43,837 bases of DNA from Burkholderiales bacterium (GTDB lineage: Bacteria > Pseudomonadota > Gammaproteobacteria > Burkholderiales > Burkholderiaceae_C). The translations under genes and the position numbers were made by a program. The DNA is taken from NCBI GenBank assembly GCA_947373745.1, contig CANBZB010000004.1:1-43837 (forward strand). Direction: 5' to 3'. The notes beneath the pieces were generated by a model. That model saw only the letters and a program-made list of their open reading frames with translations, was not told the DNA's origin and ran no database searches. Positions 9,999 to 19,893 of this stretch are shown here, piece after piece; within the stretch, counting starts at the first letter, position 1, and every line of letters begins with the position of its first letter.

Positions 9999-10138
9999 TT
10001 AACTAATCACACGCGTCATCTGCGCACGAATCCAAGTTGCTAATGCCTCTTCACTGAGATCAGCAAATAAATACGTATTTTCTTTGGCATATTACTTTTA
10101 AAGTATTGACCGTTTTTAGATGCAATTAGGAACCATTC
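9999..10138 (-). pseudogene. Possible decayed 3' end of an unidentified gene, split across two frames
   Basis: Minus strand reads EWFLIASKNGQYFKSN in one frame (from 10138, after a TGA). It then reads YAKENTYLFADLSEEALATWIRAQMTRVIS-stop in another frame (10091 to 9999) with no start codon. Protein-like composition only; no family recognised. Confidence 0.25.
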
Positions 10139-10154
10139 TCATTTGATATATGAT
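10126..10154 (+). promoter_or_regulatory. Candidate sigma70 promoter of the porin gene (TTAGGA-17 bp-TATGAT) with a Fur-box-like half-site (ATTCTCATT) in the spacer
   Basis: TTAGGA (10126-10131), 17-bp spacer ACCATTCTCATTTGATA, TATGAT (10149-10154). ATTCTCA matches 6/7 of the Fur half-site ATTATCA; the other half is poor. Confidence 0.4.
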
Positions 10155-10190
10155 ACGAACAATTCCCATTACGATTATTCGCCAAAGTCT

Positions 10191-11627
10191 ATGCTCTCCA
10201 AAGATTCAATATGCACGTTGCTTAATTCAACAGCCGTAGCCTGCCTTATTGGGCTCTCGGCCAATAGCCAAGCAGAACCATCCGCAGTCGATTCACCCAT
10301 ACTTTTGGCAGAGTCACCCGTCAGCGACCTTCCAAGAATAAGAAGCACCACACCAACAGAACAACAACCTGACACTGAGCGTTGGAGTGTCCATAGCCAA
10401 GCTACTTACATAGGCCAACAGAAAAACAATTTCACATCGCCCTACTACGGCACAAACAGTCTTCTGAATAAAACCCAAGGCGGTAGCGCTAACAGTTACA
10501 CCATGAGTGCCACGGCTTTTCTGGGCACAAGGCTGTGGGAAAGTGCAGAGTTCTATTACAACCCTGAAGTTTTTCAAGGAACACCTTTCAACGGTGAACT
10601 TGTAGGACTTGGAGGATTTCAAAATGGCGAATTACAAAAAGGTTCTTTTGCAAATCCCGTTTTCTACTCTGCACGCGCCTTTGTGCGGCAATCATTTAAT
10701 TTGGGCGGTGAAAAAGAGTTTGTCGAAAGTAGTTCCAATCAGTTAGCTGGCGAAGTCGATAAGAACAGAGTCGTTGTGTCGTGGGGCAAATTTGCAACTT
10801 TGGATTTCTTCGATCAAAACACCTACAGCCATGACCCCAGAACACAATTTCAAAACTTTGCATTGTTCTCTATGGGCGCATACAGCTATGCAGCGGACAC
10901 CAAAGGTTATACATACGGAGCAGTTATTGAGTGGTATCAAGATGATTGGATTGTCAAATTTGCGCGTCTTGCACTACCCACCGTTCCCAACACCGCAAAA
11001 GTCGACTACACACTACGCAAAGACTTTATTGACCAAATCGAACTGACACGCCAACATGAAATCGCCGGCAAGTCGGGCGCACTGAGGGCTCTTTACTACC
11101 AACAGTATGCCTATATGGGTCGATTTGGCAATGCAATTAGCCAAGGTCTACTAAACAATACGACACCGGATATAACTTCAGTGCGCCAATCAGCGCAACG
11201 CGCATGGGGTTATGGATTAAATATGGAGCAAGCTATTACTAAAGACATGGGTGTTTTTGCTCGCTGGAGTTGGAACACTGGCAATACCGAAACACAAACT
11301 GTAGACATCAGCCGTTCACTCTCAGGTGGCGTCAGCCTCAAGGGTGCGCGTTGGTCTAGACCAAGCGATACGCTAGGAATCGGATTTGCAATCAACGGGA
11401 TATCTGGCGCGCAAATCACTTATTTGCAACAAGGTGGCATGGCCTCATTTATTGGCGACGGGGCTTTGAACTACAAAAAAGAACAGGTTCTGGAAGCCTA
11501 TTACAGCGCCAAAGTCTACAAGGATTTATATCTAACCATCGACTATCAGCGGATCGAGAACCCAGCGTACAACGCATCGCGTGGGCCCGTGAATTTTCTA
11601 GGTATCAGAGCGCACTTTGAGTTGTGA
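10191..11627 (+). CDS. Outer-membrane porin, likely carbohydrate-selective (OprB-like)
   Basis: Signal-peptide-like N-terminus MLSKDSICTLLNSTAVACLIGLSANSQA from the internal ATG at 10191; beta-barrel-type sequence (RVVVSWGKFATLDFFDQNTYSHDPRTQFQNFALFSMGAYSYAADTKGYTYGAVIEWYQDDW) ending ...RAHFEL. Confidence 0.75.
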   Translation: MLSKDSICTLLNSTAVACLIGLSANSQAEPSAVDSPILLAESPVSDLPRIRSTTPTEQQPDTERWSVHSQATYIGQQKNNFTSPYYGTNSLLNKTQGGSANSYTMSATAFLGTRLWESAEFYYNPEVFQGTPFNGELVGLGGFQNGELQKGSFANPVFYSARAFVRQSFNLGGEKEFVESSSNQLAGEVDKNRVVVSWGKFATLDFFDQNTYSHDPRTQFQNFALFSMGAYSYAADTKGYTYGAVIEWYQDDWIVKFARLALPTVPNTAKVDYTLRKDFIDQIELTRQHEIAGKSGALRALYYQQYAYMGRFGNAISQGLLNNTTPDITSVRQSAQRAWGYGLNMEQAITKDMGVFARWSWNTGNTETQTVDISRSLSGGVSLKGARWSRPSDTLGIGFAINGISGAQITYLQQGGMASFIGDGALNYKKEQVLEAYYSAKVYKDLYLTIDYQRIENPAYNASRGPVNFLGIRAHFEL

Positions 11628-11672
11628 AGGGTATCGCACGTCTTTGTTGCGCAGTAGATTTAAAAATGTCTT

Positions 11673-12782
11673 CTAACTGTATTCGCTATTCAATGCCCAT
11701 TGCACATGCTCACGCACATTAGCATCAGCATGGCTTACATGCAATTGCAAAGCTTGGCGGAGCGCTAACAGGGCTTCGGTACCCAATGTATTTTGTTTTG
11801 ACCGCAAAGCATTGCCCGCCGCCACCGCCACATTGCGCAACCAACGCAAATACCCAATACGCCTAATCGCGCTGCCTTCTGTGTGTTGTAGAAACTCCTC
11901 TTGAGTCCACCCCAAAACATCAACTAGCTGCTGCCCTACCAAACCATTTCGCATATCAAAGTCTGGCAAGTGGGATGTCTGCGCATATTTATTCCAAGGG
12001 CATATCAACTGGCAGTCATCACAGCCATAAATACGGTTGCCCATCAAAGGGCGCAACTCTTCAGGAATAGAACCCGCATGCTCAATGGTGAGATAAGAGA
12101 TGCATCGTCTTGCATCCACCAAGCCAGGCGCAACTATGGCTTGGGTGGGGCACACATCTATGCATGCTGTGCACTGCCCACAATGTTCTGTGACGGGCTC
12201 TGATACAGGCAACTGTATATTTAAAAAAATCTCGCCCAAGAAAAACATCGATCCAGCATCACGGTTGAGCACCAAACTGTGTTTGCCGCGCCAGCCTTGT
12301 CCACTACGCGTGGCTAATTCAGCTTCCAACACGGGCGCAGAATCTGTGAATGCGCGGGTTTGTAGTGAATCTTCTTGCCCAGCCAGATAGTTTTCAATCT
12401 CTAGGGCCAATTGGCGCAACCGTTGGCGCAATACTTTGTGGTAATCACGCCCTCTGGCATACAAAGAGACAACCGCCTCGGTTGGATTGTGCAAACGCCC
12501 CCACTCCACCTCTTGCCAACCTTCAGGCGTATCACGGGGTAGGTAGTTCATACGCGCGGTAATCACATTCACCGTACCAGGAACCAGCTCTGCAGGACGG
12601 GCACGTTTGAGGCCGTGGCGGGCCATATAGTCCATCTCGCCGTGGAAGTTTTTCTCTAGCCAAGACAGCAAAGCAGGCTCGGCGGACGACAAATCGACAG
12701 GTGCTACCGCAATTTGGGAAAATCCTAGTGCGTGTCCTGTTTTTTGGATGTGCGCGAGTAACAATGTGGGATCTATCGGCAC
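11673..12782 (-). CDS. queG: Epoxyqueuosine reductase
   Basis: 369 aa; two 4Fe-4S motifs CGQCTACIDVCPTQAI and YGCDDCQLICPWNKYA, plus FFLGEIFLNIQLP and LGWTQEEFLQHTEGSAIRRIGYLRWLRNVAVAAGN. Confidence 0.95.
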   Translation of the reverse strand: MPIDPTLLLAHIQKTGHALGFSQIAVAPVDLSSAEPALLSWLEKNFHGEMDYMARHGLKRARPAELVPGTVNVITARMNYLPRDTPEGWQEVEWGRLHNPTEAVVSLYARGRDYHKVLRQRLRQLALEIENYLAGQEDSLQTRAFTDSAPVLEAELATRSGQGWRGKHSLVLNRDAGSMFFLGEIFLNIQLPVSEPVTEHCGQCTACIDVCPTQAIVAPGLVDARRCISYLTIEHAGSIPEELRPLMGNRIYGCDDCQLICPWNKYAQTSHLPDFDMRNGLVGQQLVDVLGWTQEEFLQHTEGSAIRRIGYLRWLRNVAVAAGNALRSKQNTLGTEALLALRQALQLHVSHADANVREHVQWALNSEYS

Positions 12783-12791
12783 TCTACTTCC

Positions 12792-13289
12792 TTGAATAAT
12801 TCAACTATTGTAAAAACACTGCTCTTGCCAAACGAACAAGCTACTGTGGGCTTTGCTCAGCAGCTGGCTGTATCGCTCATTCACGTGCAAAAAGAATTAA
12901 ATACCTGCATCACATTAGACGGTGAATTAGGCGCAGGTAAAACCACCTTCGTGCGCCATCTGTTGCACGCATTGGGTGTAGCAGGCCGCGTCAAAAGCCC
13001 CACTTATGCGGTAGTGGAACCTTATGAAGTGCATGCAGGCCATATTTGGCATTTTGATTTTTACCGCTTCACCGACCCACAAGAATGGGAAGATGCAGGC
13101 TTTCGGGACATCTTTGCGAGCGTGGGACTCAAACTTTGCGAATGGCCTTCGCATGCCCAAGGTATGTTGCCAAAGCCCGATATCGCGATGCGTATCAGCG
13201 TAGGCAGCGATGACCAACGCCATGTTGGTTTGGAGTCGCACACCGCAGTTGGAGCTGAGTTGCTATCGCATTTGGAGTTGCAGCCGTGA
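12792..13289 (+). CDS. tsaE: tRNA t6A biosynthesis ATPase TsaE (YjeE)
   Basis: LDGELGAGKTTFVRHLLHALGVAGRVKSPTYAVVEPYE...WHFDFYRFTDPQEWEDAGFRDIFA...LCEWP. TTG start. Confidence 0.95.
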   Translation: MNNSTIVKTLLLPNEQATVGFAQQLAVSLIHVQKELNTCITLDGELGAGKTTFVRHLLHALGVAGRVKSPTYAVVEPYEVHAGHIWHFDFYRFTDPQEWEDAGFRDIFASVGLKLCEWPSHAQGMLPKPDIAMRISVGSDDQRHVGLESHTAVGAELLSHLELQP

Positions 13290-14656
13290 ACAGCCAGCAA
13301 CAACGCAGACGCTTTCTTCAAAGCACCAGCGCCCTTTTGCTGTTGGGTGGCGCTGACATTGCGTGGGGCGCCACGATATTGGCAGTGCGCGTATGGCCCG
13401 CCAGTGACTACACGCGTGTGACGATTGAAAGCGATGCGGCGCTCACCACTACACCGCTTTTCATAGCCAACCCACCCCGCTTAGCGGTAGACATTGAAGG
13501 AATTGAACTCAACCCAGCACTAAAAGAGTTGGTGGGGAAAGTGCGATCGGACGATCCCTTCATCACCGGTGTGCGGGTCGGGCAATACACCTCCAATACC
13601 GTGCGATTGGTTTTAGATTTGCGCCAAATGGTGTTGCCTCAGGTTTTCAAGTTAAGCCCCGTTCGTTCTGGCAATGCCCAATACCAGCATCGCTTGGTAC
13701 TTGATTTATATCCCACTAAAGTCGCTGACCCACTAGAGGCCTTGATTGCGCAACACACTTACCCAGATCCATTAGGTGATCTTTTAGCGCGTCAAACAAA
13801 TAAACCAACTAGTGCTGTGCCGCCTTCTGAACCGCCAAGTGCAAGTTCAATACCTCAACCAAGTGCCCCCGCTTCTTCCGCCGATTCAAAAGCTAACGCG
13901 AGCCAATTACCCCACAACACGGAGCGTTTCATCATCGTCGCACTTGACCCCGGTCATGGTGGCGAAGACCCAGGCGCTGTTGGACCGCGCGGCACCAAAG
14001 AAAAAGATGTGGTCTTGCAAATCGCCCATCGCATGCGTGACCGCATCAACAACACAGTGATCAAAACCAGAATGGGTCCACTGCCTATGCGCGCTTATCT
14101 CACGCGCGATGCAGATTTTTTTGTGCCTTTGCAGTCGCGTGTTGAAAAAGCTCGGCGTGTGCAGGCCGATTTATTTGTCAGCATCCACGCCGACGCCTTT
14201 ATGACGCCCGATGCACGCGGAGCCAGTGTGTTTGCCTTGAGCCAAGGCGCAGCATCGAGCGCGGCAGCGCGTTGGATGGCTTCGCAAGAAAACCGCGCTG
14301 ACTTGGTCGGCGGGCTCAATTTAAAAGTGCAAGATGCCACGGTGCAACGCGCGTTACTAGACATGAGCACCACGGCACAAATCAACGACAGCTTAAAACT
14401 GGGCAATGAAATGCTGGGGCAAATACGGCGCATTGGCAAACTCCACAAACCCCAAGTCGAGCAAGCAGGCTTTGCTGTGTTGAAAGCGCCTGATATTCCG
14501 AGTGTGCTAGTGGAAACTGCTTTTATTAGCAACCCAGACGAAGAAGCACGCCTCAACAGTGAGAGCTACCAAAATGAACTCTCTGATGCATTGATGCGCA
14601 GCATTGAGCGCTACTTCTTACGCAATCCGCCTTTGGCGCGTAATCGCAATACCTAA
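13286..14656 (+). CDS. amiC: N-acetylmuramoyl-L-alanine amidase (AmiC-like, AMIN + Amidase_3)
   Basis: 456 aa; IIVALDPGHGGEDPGAVGPRGTKEKDVVLQIAHRM, LFVSIHADAFMTPDARGASVFALS, VLVETAFISNPDEEARL. GTG start overlapping the tsaE stop. Confidence 0.94.
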   Translation: MNSQQQRRRFLQSTSALLLLGGADIAWGATILAVRVWPASDYTRVTIESDAALTTTPLFIANPPRLAVDIEGIELNPALKELVGKVRSDDPFITGVRVGQYTSNTVRLVLDLRQMVLPQVFKLSPVRSGNAQYQHRLVLDLYPTKVADPLEALIAQHTYPDPLGDLLARQTNKPTSAVPPSEPPSASSIPQPSAPASSADSKANASQLPHNTERFIIVALDPGHGGEDPGAVGPRGTKEKDVVLQIAHRMRDRINNTVIKTRMGPLPMRAYLTRDADFFVPLQSRVEKARRVQADLFVSIHADAFMTPDARGASVFALSQGAASSAAARWMASQENRADLVGGLNLKVQDATVQRALLDMSTTAQINDSLKLGNEMLGQIRRIGKLHKPQVEQAGFAVLKAPDIPSVLVETAFISNPDEEARLNSESYQNELSDALMRSIERYFLRNPPLARNRNT

Positions 14657-14660
14657 AGCA

Positions 14661-15305
14661 TCAGCCCTGGTGCGCTTTAGATCCTTTCCAAGCGCCATAC
14701 ATCGCTAAAGCACCTGGTATCAAAATCATCGCCCAGATGATTTTTTGTAAATTCAGTTTGACCCATTCGATATTGCCAAAGAAGTAGCCTGCTGTCACGA
14801 TACTGCCCACCCACAACATGCCACCGGTGACATCAAACAAAGTGAATTTACGGCGCGTCATCTGCGCAACGCCTGCCACAAAGGGCGCGAAAGTTCTTAA
14901 GAACGGCATAAACCGCGCAGCCACGATGGTGATACCGCCATAACGCTCATAAAACGCATGGGCTTGGTCAAACGCCTGGCGGTTGAAAAACCGCGAGTTT
15001 TCCCATGCAAAGACTTTGGGACCGAAGTAGTGGCCTATGGTGTAGTTGGTTTGGTTGCCAGCGATGGCAGCGGTCACTAGCAAAGCCACTGACAGACCAT
15101 AGTCCATGAGCCCAACGCCACACATAGCGCCCACCACAAACAACAAAGAGTCACCTGGCAAGAAGGGCATGACAACCAAACCAGTTTCCACAAAGATGAT
15201 GGCGAACAACAAAACATAGACCCACACGCCATTGGCTTGCACAAAGGCCTCCAAGTAACGGTCTATATGAAGAATAAAGTCGATCAGGTAGCTAATGATT
15301 TCCAT
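14661..15305 (-). CDS. DedA family (SNARE-associated / VTT domain) membrane protein
   Basis: 214 aa; FVETGLVVMPFLPGDSLLFVVGA, FYERYGGITIVAARFMPFLRTFAPFVAGVAQM. Confidence 0.93.
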   Translation of the reverse strand: MEIISYLIDFILHIDRYLEAFVQANGVWVYVLLFAIIFVETGLVVMPFLPGDSLLFVVGAMCGVGLMDYGLSVALLVTAAIAGNQTNYTIGHYFGPKVFAWENSRFFNRQAFDQAHAFYERYGGITIVAARFMPFLRTFAPFVAGVAQMTRRKFTLFDVTGGMLWVGSIVTAGYFFGNIEWVKLNLQKIIWAMILIPGALAMYGAWKGSKAHQG

Positions 15306-15339
15306 AGATGAGGATTATCACAGGCTCTAAAATGCCTAG

Positions 15340-17217
15340 GTGTACCCTAGCATTCAACCCCAGCGCGCGATTCGCGAACTCCCAGACGAACTCATCAGCC
15401 AAATTGCTGCTGGCGAAGTGGTCGAGCGCCCTGCTTCGGTTGTGCGTGAGTTGGTGGATAACGCCTTAGATGCAGGTGCCACGCACATCACCGTCAGACT
15501 ACTCAGCGGTGGCGTGCGCTTGATCAGCGTGGAAGACAACGGCGCAGGTATTCCATCCAACGAACTGCCCATCGCACTGAAACGCCATGCGACGAGCAAG
15601 ATCACAAATTTGAATGAACTCGAATCTGTCGGAACCATGGGTTTTCGGGGGGAGGCTTTGGCGGCTATTCACTCTGTGTCAGAGTTATCACTGCTTTCAC
15701 GCACTGCACAGCAAGACCACGCCATGCGTTTAGATGGCCGCAGCGGAGAGTTGGAACCGGCGGCACGTGCCTTAGGTACCACGGTGGAAGTGAAAGAACT
15801 TTTTTACAGCACGCCTGCGCGACGTAAATTTTTAAAAACCGACGCCACTGAGTTAGCCCATTGTGTGGAAGCTGTGCGTCGCCATGCGCTTTCGCGTCCC
15901 CAAGTAGGTTTTGAGATTTGGCACGACGGTAAATTGGTTGAACAATGGCGCAGTCAAACGGGTAACGAAGAATTAGATCGCAGGCTAGCAGATGTACTTG
16001 GCGCAGATTTTTTAAAAAATTCTGTGGCGGTGCAATTCACGCAAGGTAATTTGCATGTTTTTGGACGCGCTGGCATTCCAGACGCAGCAAGAGCCCGTGC
16101 CGACCACCAGTTTTTGTATGTAAATGGCCGTTTTGTCCGCGACAAAGTGGTCACGCATGCGGCGCGCAGTGCCTATGAAGACGTACTGCACGGACACCGC
16201 CAACCTGTCTATGCTTTGTATTTAGACATGGATCCGACTCGTGTGGATGTCAATGTGCATCCCACCAAAATTGAACTGCGCTTTCGTGACGGGCGTGAAG
16301 TGCACCAAGCCGTAAGGCGCGCAGTGGAAAGTGCGTTGGCAATTCCGCGTGCCAACTCCGCCATGGCGAAAGACTCTGCTCCAGTAAATGACATTGCAGC
16401 ATCAGCATGGAAAGCGCCTACATGGCAACAAGCACCCATGGCCTTGCAGGGCGAAAACATACAAGACCTAGGGCAACTTTGGGAAAAATCCACATCCTTC
16501 TCTGCACCAGTAGCGGATGGCGTCACCAATGTTTATGCTAGTCCCAGAGTTGATGGCATGCCCAATAGGCCCACCACCACTGGCTCCAGTCCAGAATCAT
16601 CCAATGCAGCAAGCCAGCTGCATACATCTGAATCTTGGCCTCTAGGTAAGGCGCTCGCTCAATTGCAAGGCGTCTATATCTTGGCAGAGAACAAGCAAGG
16701 TTTGGTTTTAGTGGATATGCACGCAGCGCACGAGCGCATTGTGTATGAGCAACTTAAATTACAAATCGATGCGCACCAACTCTCTAGCCAACCTTTATTG
16801 ATTCCGGCTACTTTTCCAGCGACGGAGCAAGAGATTGCGACGGCTCAGGCAAACGAACAGGTCTTGATAGATTTGGGTATGGAAGTATCTTTGCTTACTG
16901 CAAAGACTTTGGCTGTTCGCGCTGTACCCACTACGCTATCCAAAGGCGATCCCGTCGCATTGGCGCGTAGTGTTTTAGCGGAGTTACAACAACACGACGC
17001 CAGCACTGTTTTGCAACGCGCACAAAACGAATTATTGGCCACGATGGCCTGCCATGGTGCGGTGCGGGCCAACCGCAAATTAACGGTGGAAGAAATGAAT
17101 GCGTTACTGCGCCAGATGGAAGTCACACCACGCTCAGACCAATGCAACCATGGTCGCCCTACTTGGCGACAAATAACGCTTCGCGAACTTGACGCTTTGT
17201 TCATGCGTGGCCGTTGA
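15340..17217 (+). CDS. mutL: DNA mismatch repair protein MutL
   Basis: 625 aa; IRELPDELISQIAAGEVVERPASVVRELVDNALDAGAT, VEDNGAGIP, ATSKI, GFRGEALAAIHSVS. GTG start. Confidence 0.96.
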   Translation: MYPSIQPQRAIRELPDELISQIAAGEVVERPASVVRELVDNALDAGATHITVRLLSGGVRLISVEDNGAGIPSNELPIALKRHATSKITNLNELESVGTMGFRGEALAAIHSVSELSLLSRTAQQDHAMRLDGRSGELEPAARALGTTVEVKELFYSTPARRKFLKTDATELAHCVEAVRRHALSRPQVGFEIWHDGKLVEQWRSQTGNEELDRRLADVLGADFLKNSVAVQFTQGNLHVFGRAGIPDAARARADHQFLYVNGRFVRDKVVTHAARSAYEDVLHGHRQPVYALYLDMDPTRVDVNVHPTKIELRFRDGREVHQAVRRAVESALAIPRANSAMAKDSAPVNDIAASAWKAPTWQQAPMALQGENIQDLGQLWEKSTSFSAPVADGVTNVYASPRVDGMPNRPTTTGSSPESSNAASQLHTSESWPLGKALAQLQGVYILAENKQGLVLVDMHAAHERIVYEQLKLQIDAHQLSSQPLLIPATFPATEQEIATAQANEQVLIDLGMEVSLLTAKTLAVRAVPTTLSKGDPVALARSVLAELQQHDASTVLQRAQNELLATMACHGAVRANRKLTVEEMNALLRQMEVTPRSDQCNHGRPTWRQITLRELDALFMRGR

Positions 17218-18417
17218 ATGCAAGCTGCTATGTCTAGTCGTTTGACGGTGGTACTTTTGGCATTGATGCTGGGTATCCAACCTGTTTCGTCAGACTTGTA
17301 TCTGCCAACACTTCCCATTCTTACCCAAGAATTTGGTGCGTCAATGGCACAAGTCCATATGACGCTCAGCGCTTTGTTATTGGCTTTTGGTATTTCGCAA
17401 TTATTTTGGGGACCCTTATCCGATATGTGGGGACGCCGCCCCGTACTCATAGTGGGTTTGATAGCTTATGTTGCAGCGGGGATAGGTTGTGTTGTGGCTC
17501 CCTCTATCGATGCACTCATTCTTTGGCGTACTTTGCAAGGTGCAGCCATGGGATCGGTCGTAGTGTGTGCACGCGCGATTGTGCGGGACTTGTATGCGCC
17601 TGACATTGGCGCGCGCGTGATGTCCAAAGCATTGACAGGGCTTGGCGCTATCGCCTGTATGAGCGCACCATTGGGTGCGTTTCTCACGCAAGCCTACAGC
17701 TGGCATGCAGCACTTAGTGCAGTATCCGTATTTGGTGCGATTAGTTTGATTGCTATTGCTTGGAAGTACCAAGAGTCTGCACCCAAAACCAACGGTTCTA
17801 TTCCACCATTCAAAGAATTAGCGAAGACTTGGTGGGGCATTCTCAAACATCCAGCATTTATTGCATTCGCTGGTTTAACTTTGGGCTCGTATGGTGGCTT
17901 GTTTGTATTTTTAGTCACCTCATCTTTTGTTTTTATAGGCGTGGTAGGACTCAGTAAATTGGAATATGGACTACTGATGTGCTCTATGTCCTTTGTGTAC
18001 ATGTTGGGGACATTTTTATGCCGCTGGCTGTTGGTGCGTTACGGTGTGGCACGTTCAGTGGCCATGGGCGGTGTATTGAGTTTGACGGGAGGCATATTGC
18101 TCAACATCAGCGCATGGATGCAATGGCATTCTGTGATTGCCTTAGTCGGTCCCTTTTATATTTTTATTTTGGGGCACGGTATTCATCAGCCATGCGGGCA
18201 AAGTGGCTCAGTCGGCCCTTTCCCACAGGCAGCTGGTGCAGCATCCGCATTGGGCGGTTTTTTGATGATGGCAGTGGCTTTTTTAATGGGCTTATGGCTT
18301 GGGCAACAAGGCGGCGGTGCAGTGCAAGGCATGGCATGGGGCATAGGGTTTTGGTCCTTGGTAACCAGCTTGACCGCCTGGACCTTGGTACAACGCATTG
18401 GTTTAAAGCATGCTTAA
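17218..18417 (+). CDS. MFS transporter, Bcr/CflA drug-resistance efflux family
   Basis: 399 aa; [58 protein letters not shown]; 12-TM-type hydrophobicity. Confidence 0.9.
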   Translation: MQAAMSSRLTVVLLALMLGIQPVSSDLYLPTLPILTQEFGASMAQVHMTLSALLLAFGISQLFWGPLSDMWGRRPVLIVGLIAYVAAGIGCVVAPSIDALILWRTLQGAAMGSVVVCARAIVRDLYAPDIGARVMSKALTGLGAIACMSAPLGAFLTQAYSWHAALSAVSVFGAISLIAIAWKYQESAPKTNGSIPPFKELAKTWWGILKHPAFIAFAGLTLGSYGGLFVFLVTSSFVFIGVVGLSKLEYGLLMCSMSFVYMLGTFLCRWLLVRYGVARSVAMGGVLSLTGGILLNISAWMQWHSVIALVGPFYIFILGHGIHQPCGQSGSVGPFPQAAGAASALGGFLMMAVAFLMGLWLGQQGGGAVQGMAWGIGFWSLVTSLTAWTLVQRIGLKHA

Positions 18418-19393
18418 ACCCATTGCATTGGTCGGTCCTACTGCCAGTGGCAAAACCGCGATTGCCATGGCCATTGCAGAAAAATTACCAGTAGAAATCA
18501 TCAGCATTGATTCCGCACTGGTGTATCGCGGAATGGACATAGGCACTGCAAAACCCAGCGCACAGGAACGTGCGCAAGTGGTGCACCACTTAATCGATAT
18601 TCGTGAACCCACCCAAACCTACAACGCGGCTGATTTTGTCAACGATGCGCAGCGCTTAATTGCAGAGATCCAAACACGCGGGAAATTGCCTTTGTTAGTG
18701 GGCGGCACCATGCTGTATCTAAAAGCTTTACAAGATGGCATTGATGATTTACCGAAAACAGATGTGGCAACTCGGGAAGTCATAGAAACACGCGCAAAAG
18801 CCAACGGTTGGCCCGCCATGCATGAAGAGTTGCGCAAGATCGATCCAGCTACAGCCTCACGTTTGGCGCCCAATGATGCACAACGTATTTCACGGGCTTT
18901 AGAGGTGTGGCACATCAGCGGCAAGAGTTTGTCTGCTTGGTTTGAAGAAGGTGCGCAAAAGCGTTTGGATGCGCAACACGCCCATGCATCTGGTAACAAC
19001 CTGGATATCGTCTCCCTAGAACCCATCGACCGGTCATGGCTACATCAGCGCATTGAACAACGTTTTGTTGCCATGTTGGCTGCAGGTTTCTTAGATGAAA
19101 TGCAAACCTTGCGTACCCGTGGTGACCTCAACCCCGAGTTACCGAGCATGCGCTGCGTGGGTTATAGACAAGCATGGGAACAAATGGACACACTGCAATT
19201 GCATGGCGCCAGTTCACAAGAGATGATGGCGCGTCTGCAAGAAACAGCCGTAGCTGCTACTAGGCAATTGGCCAAAAGACAGTTAACTTGGTTACGTAGC
19301 ATGCCTGAGCGGCACACCATCGCGTGCGACAGCGCGAATCCAACAGAGCAAGCCTTGTCGCTTGTAAAAGGGTTTACTGCAAAGGCCCCTTGA
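18410..19393 (+). CDS. miaA: tRNA dimethylallyltransferase
   Basis: 327 aa; [75 protein letters not shown]. Confidence 0.96.
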   Translation: MLKPIALVGPTASGKTAIAMAIAEKLPVEIISIDSALVYRGMDIGTAKPSAQERAQVVHHLIDIREPTQTYNAADFVNDAQRLIAEIQTRGKLPLLVGGTMLYLKALQDGIDDLPKTDVATREVIETRAKANGWPAMHEELRKIDPATASRLAPNDAQRISRALEVWHISGKSLSAWFEEGAQKRLDAQHAHASGNNLDIVSLEPIDRSWLHQRIEQRFVAMLAAGFLDEMQTLRTRGDLNPELPSMRCVGYRQAWEQMDTLQLHGASSQEMMARLQETAVAATRQLAKRQLTWLRSMPERHTIACDSANPTEQALSLVKGFTAKAP

Positions 19394-19868
19394 GAGCTTC
19401 GGGTACTGGCAAGGGCATGACTTGAATGCCTTCTTCCAACAAAGATTCTGTTTCGGCTGGCGTAGCATGCCCGCGAATATTGCGGTGCTCCGCTTCTCCG
19501 TAATGCATCTTGCGGGCTTCTTCCGAGAACTTATTTCCGACGTCTTCCGTATTGGCCACTACATGGCGCACCATTTGCATCCATGCAGCTTGCAATTGGT
19601 TGGTATCGAGGTTCGCAACTTCTTGTGGAGAAGACACTGTCGGGGTGTTGTCTACGGGAACCACCTCGGTGGACTTTGACGGCTCTTGATCGCCGCGGGG
19701 TGAACTGAGGTTTAGGCGTGGCGCGCTGAGTTTCTTCTGCACAGCGGTATCACCACACAAAGGGCAAGATACCAATTGGCGCGACAACTGGCTTTGAAAG
19801 TCATCTTCGCTTGCGAACCAACCTTCAAAGTTATGAAGATGCGCGCAATGGAGGTCTAGAACTTTCAT
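19374..19868 (-). CDS. DUF1178 family protein
   Basis: 164 aa; [53 protein letters not shown], characteristic N-terminus of the family. Confidence 0.88.
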   Translation of the reverse strand: MKVLDLHCAHLHNFEGWFASEDDFQSQLSRQLVSCPLCGDTAVQKKLSAPRLNLSSPRGDQEPSKSTEVVPVDNTPTVSSPQEVANLDTNQLQAAWMQMVRHVVANTEDVGNKFSEEARKMHYGEAEHRNIRGHATPAETESLLEEGIQVMPLPVPEALKGPLQ

Positions 19869-19893
19869 GCGTCAGTTAGTAATTCAGATACGC

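Noticed and set aside
14656-14690. Possible convergent terminator TAAAGC...GCTTTA between amiC and dedA
   Set aside because: Only about 6 bp of stem, overlaps the dedA 3' coding end, and has no T-tract; too weak to call.
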